64,000 nt of DNA from Blastomyces gilchristii SLH14081 (GCF_000003855.2 NW_003101681.1:2425893-2489892); one strand, 5' to 3'. Numbered from the stretch's first letter, positions 1-13,928 are shown. Numbers and translations are program-made. The notes: generated by a model from the letters alone, not told the origin.

Positions 1-2
1 AA

Positions 3-1525
3 GAGAACTCTGAAGAGAGCTTGATTTCAGAAACAGTGACTCTGAAAAGCTTAATCTGTAGTTTCTCTTCTGTGATATATCTGAGCTCTGCTCAGAATAC
101 TGCTGAGTTGAGTCTGCAGAATTCTGTGATTTCTTTATCTTCTCTCTGTGAGAAGGCTTCAGTGTGATCTCTGACTGATATCATCACTTATCTATACTGT
201 GCTAAGCAGCTGAAGAAAGAAGAGATTTTATATATCTATCTCTTCTAGACTGGCCGCCGGAACCATGAATTTCACATTTGATCTCATTTGGTCTGGGCTC
301 ATACATTTCTTGGCGTTAATCCCGCTGGGACTGGCTATCAAAAAAACATGTAAAGTGACTATATATCAGATCTTAAGATGGAACCATGACTGAAAAAAAT
401 GAGAAAGTGGTTCCATTTGGTCCCATTTAGTCTCATTCTTGACATAAAGTTACTATTTTTAGACATTTTAAGGTTTTTTTTAGACTATTTTAATTTTTTA
501 AAAAGTAACACTTTTTGGTAATGCTCAAATGAGATTTAAAGTCATTTAAAGCAATAAAAATAATTTAAATTGAGAAGTGGAAATCATGGTCTCATTTGGA
601 AAATGTGATAAGAGTAGACAGTAAGTTTCACTGAGACAGTATGAAACTACTATCTAATGTTAAAACCGTGTAATGAGATCAGTCAAATTGGTAATGAAAC
701 TATCAAAAAATCTGGTCCTGGTTTCAGACACGGTCACACGGTCAGTCTAATCTCTTCTCTCACTCTTATTATTTCTGTTATACTTATAATAATAACTCTT
801 GTCTCTCTGTAAGTATTATCTCACACAAAGACATTATGTCAGCTCTGACAAGAAGCTCAGATACTCAAGCAGTACAGAGTGAGAGTCTCAGAGCTTTAAG
901 TGTTAACAGATTCTATCAAGGCTGAGAAGGTTCTTCTTACTCATCTATAAAAGAAGGTAAAAGCATGAGTCTCTGAAATGAAAAAACACCTCAGAATGAC
1001 TGATCTTAAGAAGAAGAAGTCAGGTGATACTACTGTTGAAAGCATCACAGAGATCAATCACTGATTGAAGAGAATCTTGTTTCAATTGAAGCAGATAACT
1101 GAGATGCTTTATAAGTTAATAAGTTGATATTTTATATATTTCTTATATTCTTCTATATCACTGCAGCACTAACTTCTCAGTAGACAAGGATATCAGTGTC
1201 AGAGACTTCAACAGTGAAGAATGAGTTTGATAAGAGTATGATTATTAATGAGTAGAGTCTGATCTCTCTTTTTTACTTTTTTAACAGACTGCAGTCTTAT
1301 TAGAATAGCAGTGATCTGTGAGTTAATAATATTAATCTTTTTATTGATTTTAAATATCTCTTTTCTCTAATCACTTCAGGAATTTTACACTTGTGTAGTC
1401 TCATTAAACTTCTAAAAACTCTTTGAAAGAAAATAGAAGAAGAGTGTTATAAAGTTCATAAGATATCAGCTTATCATTATAAGATTATCTCTAAAAAATT
1501 CTTTAAGAAAAATAAGAAGTCTTAA
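3..1525 (+). pseudogene. E3a antisense ORF (aORF), opposite to gag-pol
   Basis: On the strand opposite to pol, the frame starting at base 3 is open for about 80 codons (one TGA) up to a MITE at 246-749. It resumes after the MITE and reaches a GTAAGT at 809-814. A branch-like CTGAC (844-848) and an AG (859-860) could close a 52-nt intron. Beyond it a frame with only occasional stops runs to a TAA at 1523-1525, ending in a Lys-rich tail (KKNKKS). The E3b copy ends at the same TAA. The TAA that breaks the first part in E3b is CAG here, and the TGA here is CAG there, which suggests an ancestral open frame. No family is recognised. I infer a gene; the exon structure is uncertain. Confidence 0.45.
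246..749 (+). mobile_element. hAT-type MITE copy 1 (504 bp)
   Basis: It starts TAGACTGGCCG and ends CGGTCAGTCTA, an imperfect terminal inverted repeat. It is flanked by a perfect 8-bp duplication ATCTCTTC (238-245 and 750-757), the length typical of hAT transposases. It has no coding capacity and is inserted in the E3a antisense ORF. Five further copies of about 506 bp occur in the window. Confidence 0.93.
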
Positions 1526-1559
1526 GCAGTATTTCTTGTTCAATGTCTCTGACATGTAA

Positions 1560-4500
1560 TGAGATAATCTCTACTAGTTATCTCATAGCTTGCAATCTCT
1601 TTCTCAGCATTTTTCAAATACTCAAGAAGTTCTCATGAATTCTCTGACAATGAATAATCTTCTTATTTAATGAGATATTGAAGCTTACTGTAATATATTC
1701 ACTTATTCAATATTTTCTCCATAAGATATTCAGTATCACTCTTAATTTTGATATTATTCAGCTGAGACAGCTTCATCTCAGAGTATTGTTTATAGAGCTT
1801 TAAATAGAAAATGTGAAAAACAGAATAAATTGATTTCAATTCTGAGAATAATTTCAACTCATATATCTACTTATTTATTACTCTTATTACTGAAAAAGAT
1901 TCTAGTCACTACTTACTGAGCTTCTTATATAATCTTGTTATCTTGATATTCTTTACTGAAAGTAGTACTTGATCCTCTATCAAGAACTTCATTGAAAGAT
2001 GTTTTTAATTATAGTATTGTATCTACTACTTCTGAGTATAGTAGATGCTTTTCACTGCCTTCTTATGAATTTTATTTAAAAGTTTCAATCTCACTTTTAC
2101 TTCTGACACTGAGAAGTACTCTGTTCTCTGTATCTGTTTAATATTCTAACTATCTAATCTCTTCTTTAAAATATCATCTGCAATGTTACTAAGTAATGAA
2201 GAATTATATTTATAATAAGTATGAAAAGAAGATACTTTTAAGATTACATTCTTTGCATTATTATATATGAATTTGACAGTTAGAAGATGTTTGAGTCAAT
2301 CATTCTAATGATATGAATAGAATACTTGAAGATGCTATTCTAATATTTGATTCTGATATTTAGTCTGATCATCTGTCTATAGATGAAATGCAGTACTGAG
2401 AAGATATCTTATTATAAGATAATAGTAAAAGATTAATCAGTACTTACTAATGAAGAGAGATTCTCAATCTATTATTAATAATTTTGAAGTATCATGATTA
2501 TAAATAATAATATCTAAAAACAGATCAGTCAATTCAGAGACTTTAAGCTTTTTATAAATAGAGATATATTTTATCATCTTTGTGAAACAGTTGATAATAA
2601 CTAAAATTAAGTTATATTCTTTAACTCTTATTAACTTCAGTAGATCAACTATGAAATTCATTAATAGATTCTGTTATAAGCTCTTTAAGACAGACAGTGA
2701 TATCAACTCACTGTATTACTTATACTGGAGAATCTTTATTCTTGAATAGATATTGTAAGTCTTAATATACTCTTTAATATCTATCTAAAGCTTATCTTAA
2801 ATGTATTTATATTTTAGAAGCTTCTCAGTCTTCTCTAATCTGAAGTACTCTGTATGAGAATTATTATAATAAATTCTTAATAACTTCTAATACATCAGTC
2901 TACTATAAGAAATGAAGACTGAATTATTTAGCAGTAGAAGTTCACATTCTTCTAGTTATCAGTGACTTGATTTCTTAGTAACACTGTCTCACTCAGAGTC
3001 TGTCTCTTTCAAGTTCAAATCAGATTCTTTCTTCTTTAACTTCTGAATTCAAGCTGTAGTAGAGATATCTCTCTTCTATAACTTATCAATGAATTTTAAA
3101 AGTAGTCAGATTGAAAGATTGTAGACTGTTTCATTCTTTACTAGTTCAATGATAGTAAGATATAATATAAAAAGCTCATAATCTTCAGTATCAGTTCTCT
3201 GCAGAGACTCAGATTTTCTTTCATCTTCTATACTGAGTTACACAGCTGTCTTATCAGCATTATTCTCAAGCTTCAGAGAACTTTAACTCTCTGCAGCCAG
3301 CTTCTTCTACAGTGATGACAGAGATTCTTTTATAGAATTCTTCTCTGCATCAATGATATTATAATCAAACTGTTTAAATAGTATATCAGTGAGATTAAGC
3401 TGATCTGAACAGTATTGAATATAGAAGTTATACTTTGAAAACAGCTTTACTTATCTGGCTTAATGTTCTATTAAGCTCTTTGTTATTAAGAAGTAATACA
3501 GATTTGTATAATTAGTGAGAACTTACACTGAGTACTTACTACTCTGAAGATAATATCATCAGATCTTAAAGAATTTGACAATTACTAATATCTCTTAATT
3601 ATAAGTATTATATCTTCTCTGTATGAGTAATAACTTCTTGAAGAAGAAGATTACTGATCTTTATTCATAGTATCTTATAGACTCTATGAAAAAGTCTTCT
3701 CTTATAGATATTTCATTATCTGTATCTTCAGAGATAATTATTCTCTGATTCTTTCAATGTTGAAAGATCTTCAGTGTCAACTATGAAAAGATTTCACAGA
3801 TATCATTCTCAGATACATCAGTCTCACACTGACTGAGTAAGTTAGAGTTAAAGTGATTCAGTATTATAATATCTGTAAAAGCTTGTTTCAATTCTACAAA
3901 TATCTGTATAATATCTTGAGTGAGGATAAATAATTCTGTTTTTCTGTCTTTCATACTTCTCTTTAACAGATCTGTAAGAGAGATAGTAATCTGTAAATAT
4001 GTATAGATGAATTATCTATAGAAATTCACAAATTCTAGAAATACCTGCATCTTGCAGTATATTCAGAGTGTCAGCCAGTTCTCAATAATAAAGACTCAGC
4101 TTCTATTCATTGAAATGCTGTTTATCTTAATAATATAATCTAAGAAATCAATCTTCTACATGTAGAACAAGTATTTTTCACTATTTGTATAGAGTTAATA
4201 CTGTCTCAAGTGACTCAATACTTCTCAAACATGAATATCATATTCTTTCTCTGTCTCTGAGAAGATTAGAATGTTGTCTATGTATACTATGCAGAAGACA
4301 TTGACAAGGCCCTGTAGTGTCTTATTTATATAGATCTGAAAGATGACTGAAGCATTACAAAGATTAAAAGATAAAACAAGATATTTAAAATTGCTGTACT
4401 TGATATGAAAAGCTGTTTTTCAAATATTATCTTTATTCACTCTGATTGTATGATAGATATGCTATATATCAATCTTTGAGAATATCTTTGCTTCAGATAA

Positions 4501-6400
4501 TTAATTAATCATCTTATTAATTAATGATAATGAATAGTAATTCTTAATCATCATCTTATTAAGATCTCTGTAGTCTATACATAAACATAGCCTACTGTTC
4601 TTCTTAAGTATAAAGAGTATAGATGTTCCTGCTGAACTCTTTAATAAGTATATTAAGTTCTTTGATTATGCTTTCTCAAGATATTTATACAGAACATTCA
4701 ATTTCTTTACAGATAAGTTGTAAAAAGATCTGTACAGTACTATTATATCATCTTCAAGATAAATCTTATATTATATCTTGATATCAGAAAACTTCACTGC
4801 TTTTCTTTCTAAAAAGATATTCTTATAATCTGTAAAGAGACATCATATATATTCATCTTCAATGATAGATACTACTGCTAATCTTATAGTAAGAGTAATA
4901 ACTTCTTCATCTATTTCTAAGTTTCAGTCATCTGCTATATAGTATATCAACTCTATCTTTTTCTCAAGATTCTTCTGATGAAACTCTTCAGATTTCTCTA
5001 TTACTATCTCTTTATTAGTGAGATGATATCATCATATCTGAGTAACTCAGTCAATGAGAGAATTGTTTTCTCTCAATTATAGAAGATTTAGAATAATGTT
5101 CTCATCTATGATATTAACTGTATAAAGAAGCAGACTGCTCTTCTTAAAGATTTCTTCTAAGTCTGTAATCACACACTTCACTTGAATTATATTAAAAATA
5201 ATAATACTTTATTTTATTAGTAAATTTCATATGATCTGACAGATCTATCTTCTTTCAACTCTTTATTAAGAAAAAGAAATAGAATATGAAGTTAATATTC
5301 ATCTCAGAGTTGAGTAGACATCTCACTGATATCTTCTCATTCAGAGTATATATTATAATTGTAACATAAACTCAGAGATATGAGAATTATTAATTCTTTA
5401 TTTTTTTCTCTTCTTTATCTTCTATGAATACATTTATCAGAAAAGAAGTTAACTTTGAGAAGATATCTTCTCAGTTTCTTCTCTTCTTTAACTTCTTATA
5501 ATCACTGATATAGTAACTACCAGCTCTGTAGTTGAAACAGAGATCTTTATCAAATCTTTTTTAATATTTCTTTATAGTGAGTAAAGAATCAGAATACTTA
5601 GAATTCTTCTTTACTTTCTTTACACTGAAGCTGTCACAGTGCTGTTTATATTCTGTTATTAATTACTTAGAAGAGATCTTATTAATCTTTTTCTTAAAGA
5701 ATTGATTATTTAAATAGATTCAGAAAGTCAGGTTGACAAGCTCAGTGTAATTAATTAATAAACTCTGATATTATAATATTATTATTCACATTTTATAAGT
5801 CAGTTTTATAAGATAAAGCTGTGTTTTTAATTACTTCAAATTATCAGTTAATTTCTTTCAATATTCTTTAAATCTTATATTGAAATTAGAAGAATTCTTA
5901 TTATCATATTAATATAATAAGTTGAACTACTATATCACTGTGAAGCTGTGATTACAGTGATCTTTGATTTAATTTAGTAAAGAGTTCTTGAATTCTTTCT
6001 AAGTTATTACAGTATCAGTATACTCAAACTCTCTCTTCTTAATAATTTAAGTAGTTACAGGGATGTCTTCAAGAAGAGTGATAATGTATATTACTTATAT
6101 CTTATGAGTATTAAACTGGCTCAGATTAAGATGAAATTTTCATTCAAGAATACAGATAAAGCTGTGAAATTCAGACAATATATTTCTCTTATATCTCAGA
6201 GAATCTCTGATCTTAATCTCTCTATCTTCATAATAGATATAGATGTGTAGAGACTGTGACAGTGACAGAACAGTTGAAGAGCTTATATCAAAATATATAA
6301 CAGATTCAGAAATCTCAGATTTCTGCTGAGATAGAAATGTACACACTTCAGAAAATAATGTAGAGTTTCCTTCAGAGAGTGAGATCAGATTGATCTCAGT
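1560..6400 (-). pseudogene. E3a gag-pol remnant
   Basis: Read leftwards from the 5' LTR, the same domains as E3b appear. There is a gag N-terminal block (6140-6346), a zinc knuckle near 5500-5560 (CFNY in place of CxxC, with Y replacing the later cysteines), an RT with a YxDN-type box near 4270, an integrase (2464-2661 still open, MNFIVDLLK) and a chromodomain near 1570-1730. The zinc-knuckle cysteines lost here are partly present in E3b and vice versa, so the copies decayed independently. Stops prevent any product. The gag start cannot be fixed because no well-placed ATG survives. Confidence 0.85.
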
Positions 6401-6480
6401 ATGAGTATATAAGATTATATCAGTCTGTTAGAGCTTGACTGATTCAAACTTATAATCAGATTGAGTAATTCAAATTGTAA

Positions 6481-7008
6481 TGTAATAGAATCAAAGTAGT
6501 GACTAGTCAGTAATATTATATAAAGATAGTTATTTAAGAAGCTGTATAAGTGAGCTTGACTATCTTGCTTGAATAGTGAGCTTGTAGACTACAGAATTAT
6601 TGTAAGAATATCACAGATATAGTACTTAGTATACTAAAAAGATTGTATGAGAAACACAGTAACTCTTGTATATATTTTGATAGAAGAAAGACAAATCACT
6701 GACTTCTTTGATAAGAAGTCAGCATCTAGCTATTCTATATAGATAATGAGTGAATACTCTTCTCTTATTTCATAAGTGAGAATAGCTGAAGTAATATCTT
6801 AGCAGTATCTCACTATTAAGAAAGAGTAATCTGCTGATCTTATATAGAAGCAGAGTTCTCATATTCATCAATTGAATCTTTCTATAATATATTCAAATGA
6901 TGTCATAGAGTGATTGAAAACTGGTTCAGACAGGATGAAATCATTCGCATGAAAGTGATAAGCCGTGTGAAACCGCAACAGAGCCTTGGCGCGGCCAGGA
7001 GTGTGACA
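6481..7008 (-). repeat. E3a 5' LTR
   Basis: On the minus strand it starts TGTCACACT at 7008 and ends ATTACA at 6481, and it matches the 533-bp LTRs of E3b. The outer 120 bp (about 6890-7008) keeps five or more CpGs (for example the stretch around GGCGCGGCC), whereas the inner part has almost none. LINE-2 sequence continues from 7009. Confidence 0.9.
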
Positions 7009-7326
7009 AAAACAGTTCACTCATTTTATTAGAGAAAGTGACAGTTTTAACATCTTCAAAGTCTGAATTAACTTTGACTTTGAAATATAATCCAATGCTT
7101 CTTTTATATCAATAAAAACTACAGTTGAGATCAGATCTTCATACTTTGCTATTTAAATATTATAAACAACTGAGAGAACAGTGTCAATTGTAGAATATTG
7201 TTTTCTATCTCTCATTTATTCACTGAATAAAAGAGAATTATTAATGAAGCTTATAAAAGATAGTTAAGTAGCTACTATCTTTTCTAAAAACTTTTCTAGA
7301 CAGTTCAATAGAGATATTACTCTATA

Positions 7327-7690
7327 TATAAGAGGCCTACGCTGAATAGATCAGTATAATATTGATAGGTCTTATATAACAAAGAGAAAAATGTTAGAGA
7401 AGAAAAGAAAGAGAAAGTATGAGAATCAGCAATTGAAGTGAATATTTATACATATATCTGATAGTATATGTGATAGAGCTTCAAGGCAGAAGAATCTATA
7501 CATGTTCATAGCAGCTGAGAATTGATGATTGAGAATGACTGAGAATCAGAGTGTGCACATTTATAGTGACTGAGAATCAGTGATTGAGAATAACTGAGAA
7601 TCAGAGTGTATGTATTTAAGAATGAAGTAGTTAAAATCTGTGAAGTGTAACAGAATAGTTTATATAATTAATCAGATGCAGCTCATCACA
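7327..7690 (-). repeat. E2a 3' LTR
   Basis: This 364-bp LTR matches 12782-13145 and 62614-62976. It contains essentially a single CpG (CTACGCTG near its left end). The 5' LTR of the same element keeps many in its outer half. Confidence 0.93.
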
Positions 7691-7739
7691 TTAGTCTCTT
7701 CTTTTCAGAAGTAGTTCTCATCAGTCAAGAACTGCTGTT

Positions 7740-10700
7740 TCAGATAATGTAGAACTCAGAGTTCAGATCAGTTAATCATAGCTAACTCATTTCATGAGAT
7801 ATTATCAGTTACAGCTGCATAATCTCTTATCAACAATATCTTCAATCTCTCACTCAAGCTTATTATCTTCTTCTATGATCTCTGGCAGCTGTCAGTTGAA
7901 AGTCAGTTGAGAAGAGAATGAGTCAGTGACAGTGCAGTAAAGCAAGCTTGTATAAAAGACATTATAAATCTCTGATAATGTATCAAGACAGTAGTTATAA
8001 CTATCTAGAACTTCTATCACTTTATATCTGATATGATGATAATCTAGTATATGAGATGAATATATGATTCATATATTCTTAAGATTCACTTATATCAGAT
8101 CTTCTATCTTATATTATTCAGTGAGGTCTCAGTGAACATTGATTTAATCTTCTTAATTCTGTTTAGCACTTATTATGAACACTTCTGCTTAATCACAGAT
8201 GTCTCAGAGTTTTATTACTATATTATCAGTGATCTGAATTGAACTGTGAGAGTTTAGTATGAACTATGTGATCTCTAGAAGATCTAACATCTTCATATAA
8301 TAACTGTGTATAAGAAAGAATAGACTTATATCTGTTGAAACAGTATCTCAATTATTGATAGTAATCTCTATGTGTAGAAGAAGGTCATATCAGTCATCTT
8401 ATAAGTGATTACAGAACTTATAAAGATAATTCTTTACAGTCTGAATTGTCTGTTCTGATGCATCATCAGTCTCAGAGTGATAGACAGTTGATAGATAGTA
8501 TGTAGTCTTAAGAACTTAACAGATTCTTGTTCAGAGAGTACTTATAAATTAACAGTCTTAATCTGATACTATAGATCTCAGTAACTCATGCATCTGATAG
8601 AATGAGCTCTGTAGAAAAGCTTCAGTGACTTGTTCAGTATTCATTTTATTACAAGGTTTCAATATTATATCTTTACTTAATTAATTGATGATGATCAGAA
8701 TGTTCTTACAATCTTTACTCTCAGAGAGATCAACAGTGAAGTCAATTATCATATCTTATCAGATTCTATCAGAGATATTAAGCAGTTTCAGCAGATCTTT
8801 TCTACAGTTCTTTCACAAGATAATAGAAGAATAATAATTACAGTTTCAGACAAAGCATCTGATACTGTTTAATATCTCAGATCAGTAGAACTCTTAAAAG
8901 ATCATTCTATACAGTTATTCACAACCTGAATAATCAGTTATACATGAATCATGCATCTCTTGTATTATTCAGATGTGTAAGAGTTCAGAGTAAGAGACTT
9001 AGTATTATTTATAAAATCATAGAGTGTTATTGTCATTGATTGAATATTCTGAGATATCAGTTCTTATACATAGTTCTGAGAGAAATCAGGTTGCTTCTTA
9101 ATATACTGCTTCAGTGAGTGCTTGAAGAAGTTCATCAGTTTGAGCTGTTATATATCATAATTTATTCAGTGTAGATTCAGAGAATGTTCTGACCAGCAAA
9201 GCATGTATAGTGTTATAAATAGTCTCATTGTGATTAACTAATATCTTCAAATTCAAGAGTCAGTGTTCTCAATTCATTCAGTGTGTATCTATCACATCAG
9301 ACAGTATATCTTGTTCTTGTTGCAAGAGAGCATCTATCATCAAGTTCTGACTGTCAGAGCGGTAGTGTATTGTAAAATGAAAGTAGCTTAGAAACTCTGA
9401 TCATCACATCTGTCATTCAGTGAGTTTATAAGTTATTATAAAGTATTTGAGATTCTTATAATCTGTAATTATCTCAAATTCAGAGACACTTCAGAGTTCA
9501 GAGTTTCATTCTTCTAGATAGCATACAATTGCAAGAAGTTTCTTATCATAGATCTCATAATTGCATTCAGTGAGACTCAGTTTCTTAGATATGAAGATAT
9601 ATGATCATAGAACATCTTTATTATTATATTATAATATCACTTCTTCTGTCATATAGTCAGAGAAATCAGCTTCAACAACTGTCTTGTGATCAGAATTGAA
9701 TATTATCAGCAGAGAGATATTAATGAATATCTTCTTTATTTATATAAATGCAGCTTCAGTGTCTGCTAATCATTGAAATACTGAGTCTTTCTTAGTAAGT
9801 TCTGTAAGTGATCTTGTAATATCTGAGAAGTTTCATATAAATCACTGATAGAAGTTAGTGAATTCAATGAAGCTTCATACATCTTTTACAGTATATAAAG
9901 CTTCTCATTCAAGAATGATAGAGATCTTCTCAGAATACATTTGAATTTTCTTATCAGCTTCTATAATGATATCTAAGTATTTAGTACTCTTAACTTTGAA
10001 ATCACACTTATTAATATCAATTGATAGTTCTGCTTCTTGTAGTTATTGTAATACTCTTCACACATGCTCTTGATACTCTTTTCTGAATTCATCAGTGAAG
10101 ATAAGAATGTTATCTAGATAAGCAGATACAAACTTATCAAGAAAATCTCAGAGTGCTCAGTTAATATACTTCTGAAATGTACTGAGAGCATTAACCAGTT
10201 CAAAGAATGTGACTATTCATTCAAAGAGATCATAACATGTTCAGAATGCTGTAAGTCATTCATCTTCTTCAGTGATACAAATCTTATAAAACACAGTGAT
10301 GATATCTAGTTTTATAAACTATTGAGCGCACTCAATTCATGAATTCTATTCTAGAGTTTCATTGATAAGAGATAAGAGATAATAATCTTTCTTTGTCAAT
10401 CTGTTCAGATCTTGATAGTTCACATAGAATCAGAGTTTTTCATCTGACTTCTTTATAAAGAGAATAGAAGCTGCAGCAGAAGAGTTGTTAATATATATGA
10501 ATTTCTTACTCAACAGATTATTGAGTGTCTTCTGAAGAAGAAGAAGTTTATCTTGAGACATATTATAAAGAGAGCCTTATAATAACTTGAGATTCTTATA
10601 ATTCTTCTTTTCTAACTTGATACTGTAATTCACTTCTGAGTCCTGTAAAGGAGATATATTCATAATATTATCTTATCAGAAGACATCTAGATATTCATAA

Positions 10701-12700
10701 TATTATTAAAAGAGTTTTATGTGAGCATCTGTTATTATAGTACAGAATAACTTTTCTAGAGCTTTTTTAATATCAGTCAGACTGATGAAATAGATTGATA
10801 TATAATTCTGCTATCAGTGACTTTATCAGTGACTCTGTCAGCAGTTTTAATAACTTCTTTTTTAAAGCATTTTATAAGTATTGACAGAGATCTGTGTAAG
10901 ATTCATAGTCTTGTGAATATCATCTTCATGAATTCTATTATTATTAGAGAATATTAAACTTCTGTTTCAAGTGTTCAATAAGATGCCTTGTTCAGATAGT
11001 CAGATAAGTTCTAACATCAGATTATAATCAAGATTATCAACTTCATATACATAGACATCTTCACATTAATGTTCTCTCACATCTATGGTCAACTTCATCA
11101 TGTAATGAGTACAAATGTTTTTTGAATTATTAAATCCTGTGAGGAGTTGAGATTTTGATAAAGAAATACACTGAAGATTATGATATCTTACAACTGAAGA
11201 TTTTATCATTGTATAGTGACATAGATCACTGTCTATCATAGCTTTCATATTATACATGTTATCAATCACAGTAGATACAAGAATCACATTCATTGTCATT
11301 TTCTCTTCAAATCATTGTCATCTGACCTCTTCAAGCTCATGTTTGTGAATTTGAACAGAAGCTAATCTTTTCCATGTTTCATCAGAGTATTCTTGTAGTT
11401 ATCTTCTGAATCTTTCTTCACTGCAATATGATTGACATGAACAGACACTGATTCATTCTTCAAACAAGAAGACACTGATCTTTCTCTCAATTGTGAAGAC
11501 ACATAGATTAATCAATAGTTAAAAGTAATATGTTCTAATCAGTTACAGTTAATGTATACTTCATGTTGATATCAATCAGTGACTTTCTCAGAAGTGATCT
11601 CAGAAACTCAGAAGTCTGTTTGAATGGCAGAAACTCTTACTTATACATAGATATTCAAGTCTATTCAGTTCATAACATCTGTATCATTGCTGTTACTTCT
11701 CTTCAGCACAGGTGTATGAGTGACTGAGATGTAATATCTTCTGTCACTGTTCTGTATACTCTTGAGCTTGATAAGATAATCATTTAATATCTGAAGCTGT
11801 GTGCAGAAATCTTCATAAGTCTGGTCTTTATTTACACTTACAAGAGCCTGTAAGAGTTTGAAAGTTAATATCTTCTTAAGCATACTAATCTTCATTCAAT
11901 TCTCTCAAGATTGATCACCTGCTTCTAGAATCTTGATATTGAAATCAGGGATGAATATTATAAGAGAAGTGTTTCTCTGTTAAGTACTCTATAATCAATC
12001 TAATACTTTCTGTTGAATAGCAGTGTCTCAGAACAGAATATCAAGATATTTAATAATATTATCAGATATTCACAGTGTTGATTCACATACTTTTATTCAT
12101 GAATGAAACTTCTGTTTCATGCAATTCTTCAATTATTCATTAAAATATTAATCTTGATTAATTAATGAACTGATGATATCTTCATCTATACTCAGTTTCA
12201 CAAGCATTTTCATTCTTCATGATGAGTAGAGAGTGAGATCAGAAGTATTAAAATATACAGAAGTATCTAAGTATTTCTTCAGCACTTTCATATTCAATTC
12301 TGTAGATGTTGAAATTACATAAGTTAATTATTGAATCTCTTCATATTAAAGTTGTTAAGTTACATGCATGTCTGCTATCTGTTACTCTTGTAATTTCAAC
12401 ATTGTTTAGAGTCATTATGACATCATATCTATACTTGCATTCAAGAGTTTCATATTATTGTTAGACATGATTATATCATTTTATTGAATGTATAATATCT
12501 GTGAAATCTGAAGAAGTGTAATTTTATGAATATCTTATCTATCTGAGTGTCAGAACTCTCAGATCTTTCACTAATATTCTCTTTATAAGATCTTATTACA
12601 GAGTCACAGTAACTGATAAGTAAGCTTCTATCTAAGAACTTGATATCTGCTTTAACTGATTGTTTCTCTTTTCTTACATATTGTTACACATTCAGATATC
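7740..12700 (-). pseudogene. E2a gag-pol remnant with C-terminal chromodomain
   Basis: Reading the minus strand: a gag-like region (about 12700-11350, with an open stretch 11665-11895); a retropepsin-like motif in 11066-11299 (AMIDSDLCHYTMI, where DSG would be expected); RT beginning near 10500 (ILFIKKSDEK then NYQDLNRL) with a YLDN box at 10109-10120 in place of YxDD; RNase H; and an integrase core near 8590-8760 (DFTVDLSESKD). A GPY-type linker and a chromodomain at about 7740-7900 precede the 3' LTR. The latter has a WEIEDIVD-like start with the first W as a stop, then a YL.K-type strand. Stops are mostly TGA at expected tryptophans. Nothing can be expressed. Confidence 0.85.
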
Positions 12701-12781
12701 TCTCAATGAATAATTATTTCTAATGAGAAGATGATGTGTGAATAATCATTTCTAATAAGAAGATAATGAATATTTTTCTAG

Positions 12782-13145
12782 TGTAAGAGTTCTACACTGA
12801 ATAGATTGATATAATATTGATAGATCTTATATAACAAAGTGAAAAATGTTAGAGAAGGAAAGAAAGAGAAAGTGTGAGAATCAGCAATCAGAGTGAATAT
12901 TTATATATGTATGTGATGACATACACAGTGAGACTTCAGAGCGGAAGAATCTATACATGTTTGTAGCAGCTGAGAATTGACGATTGAGAATGACCGAGAA
13001 TCGGAGTGTACGCGTTCATGGCGGCCGAGGATCGGCGATTGAGAATGGCTGAGAATCGGAGTGTACACGTTCAAGAATGAAGCGGTTGAAATCTGTGGAG
13101 TGTAACGGAATAGTCTATATGATTGATCGGGCACAGCCCGCCACA
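12782..13145 (-). repeat. E2a 5' LTR with an unmutated outer half
   Basis: The 364-bp LTR starts TGTGGCGGGC on the minus strand. About 12940-13145 is rich in CpG (for example GGCGGCCGAGG and CCCGCCACA), while 12782-12930 and the interior are CpG-free. The open stretch 12901-13146 on the minus strand is simply this GC-rich LTR, not a gene. Confidence 0.94.
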
Positions 13146-13422
13146 CTATATAACTTAGAAATTGAAGTTTTTCTATTAGATTTTATAAGAATCACTTCAG
13201 AAGCTTCTCTTCAGCATTCAGAATAATATTCATTTTTCAAGAGATTAAAAAAGAGCTCAAAATATTCATTCTTTAAGTGGAAATATGTATTTTGAATAAT
13301 CAAGTGATTGATTGAATCAGGCTCTGTAGTAGTTTTAACTGATCTTGATAAAATAGCTGACTCTAATTCATCTTGTGTAAGCTCAGATCATTCTCAGTGA
13401 TTTTTATTAATATAGTTGTAAA

Positions 13423-13928
13423 TAGACTGGCCGCCGGGACCATGAATTGCACGTTTGGTCTCATTTGATCTGATCCCATACATTTCTTGGTGTGAATCCC
13501 GCTGGGACTGGCTATTAAAAAAACATGTAAAGTGACTATATATCAGATCTTAAAATGAAATCATGACTTGAAAAAAATGAGAAAGTGATCCCATTTGATC
13601 TCATTTAGTCTCATTCTTGGTATAAAGTTACTATTTTTAGACATTTTAAGGTTTTTTTTAGACTATTTTTAATTTTTTAAAAAGTAACACTTTTTCATAA
13701 CACTCAAATGAGATTTAAAGTCATTTAAAGCAATAAAAATAATTTAAATTGAGAAGTGGAAATCATGATTTCATTTGGAAAATGTGATAAGAGTAGACAG
13801 TAAGTCTCACTGAGACAGTATAAGACTACTATCTAATGTTAAAACTGTGTAATGGAATCAGTTGAATTGGTAATGAAACTATCAAAAAATCTGGTCCTGG
13901 TCCCAGACACGGTCACACGGTCAGTCTA
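13423..13928 (+). mobile_element. hAT-type MITE copy 2 (506 bp)
   Basis: Termini TAGACTGGCCG and CGGTCAGTCTA are flanked by a perfect 8-bp duplication GTTGTAAA (13415-13422 and 13929-13936) of LINE-2 sequence. Both ends keep CpGs and CC/GG pairs lost in the middle. Confidence 0.95.

Larger units (their letters stand above)
1..7008 (-). mobile_element. E3a: Ty3/gypsy chromovirus, truncated by the window edge
   Basis: The region is the reverse complement of the complete element E3b (31851-39663) over its whole length. Its 5' LTR lies at 6481-7008 and gag, protease, RT, RNase H, integrase and chromodomain follow leftwards. The left end of the window corresponds to about 38358 of E3b, so the 3' LTR lies outside. 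It is inserted in LINE-2, which resumes at 7009. Every coding frame is broken by transition-type stops. A hAT MITE sits in it at 246-749. Family assignment rests on motif order (RT before integrase) and on the chromodomain visible in the paired copy. Confidence 0.9.
7327..13145 (-). mobile_element. E2a: complete Ty3/gypsy chromovirus (5.8 kb)
   Basis: Two 364-bp LTRs (7327-7690 and 12782-13145) bound a 5.1-kb interior. The element is flanked by a perfect 5-bp duplication CTATA (7322-7326 and 13146-13150). Without it, the LINE-2 RT region is continuous and matches LINE-1 near 21,900. LTRs run TG...CA on the minus strand. The interior keeps gag, protease, RT, RNase H, integrase and a C-terminal chromodomain in the Ty3 order. 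All frames are disrupted. A second partial copy (E2b) begins at 62614. Confidence 0.95.

Noticed and set aside
12901..13146. 81-codon minus-strand open frame
   Set aside because: It coincides with the unmutated part of the E2a 5' LTR, which lacks stops only because of its composition.
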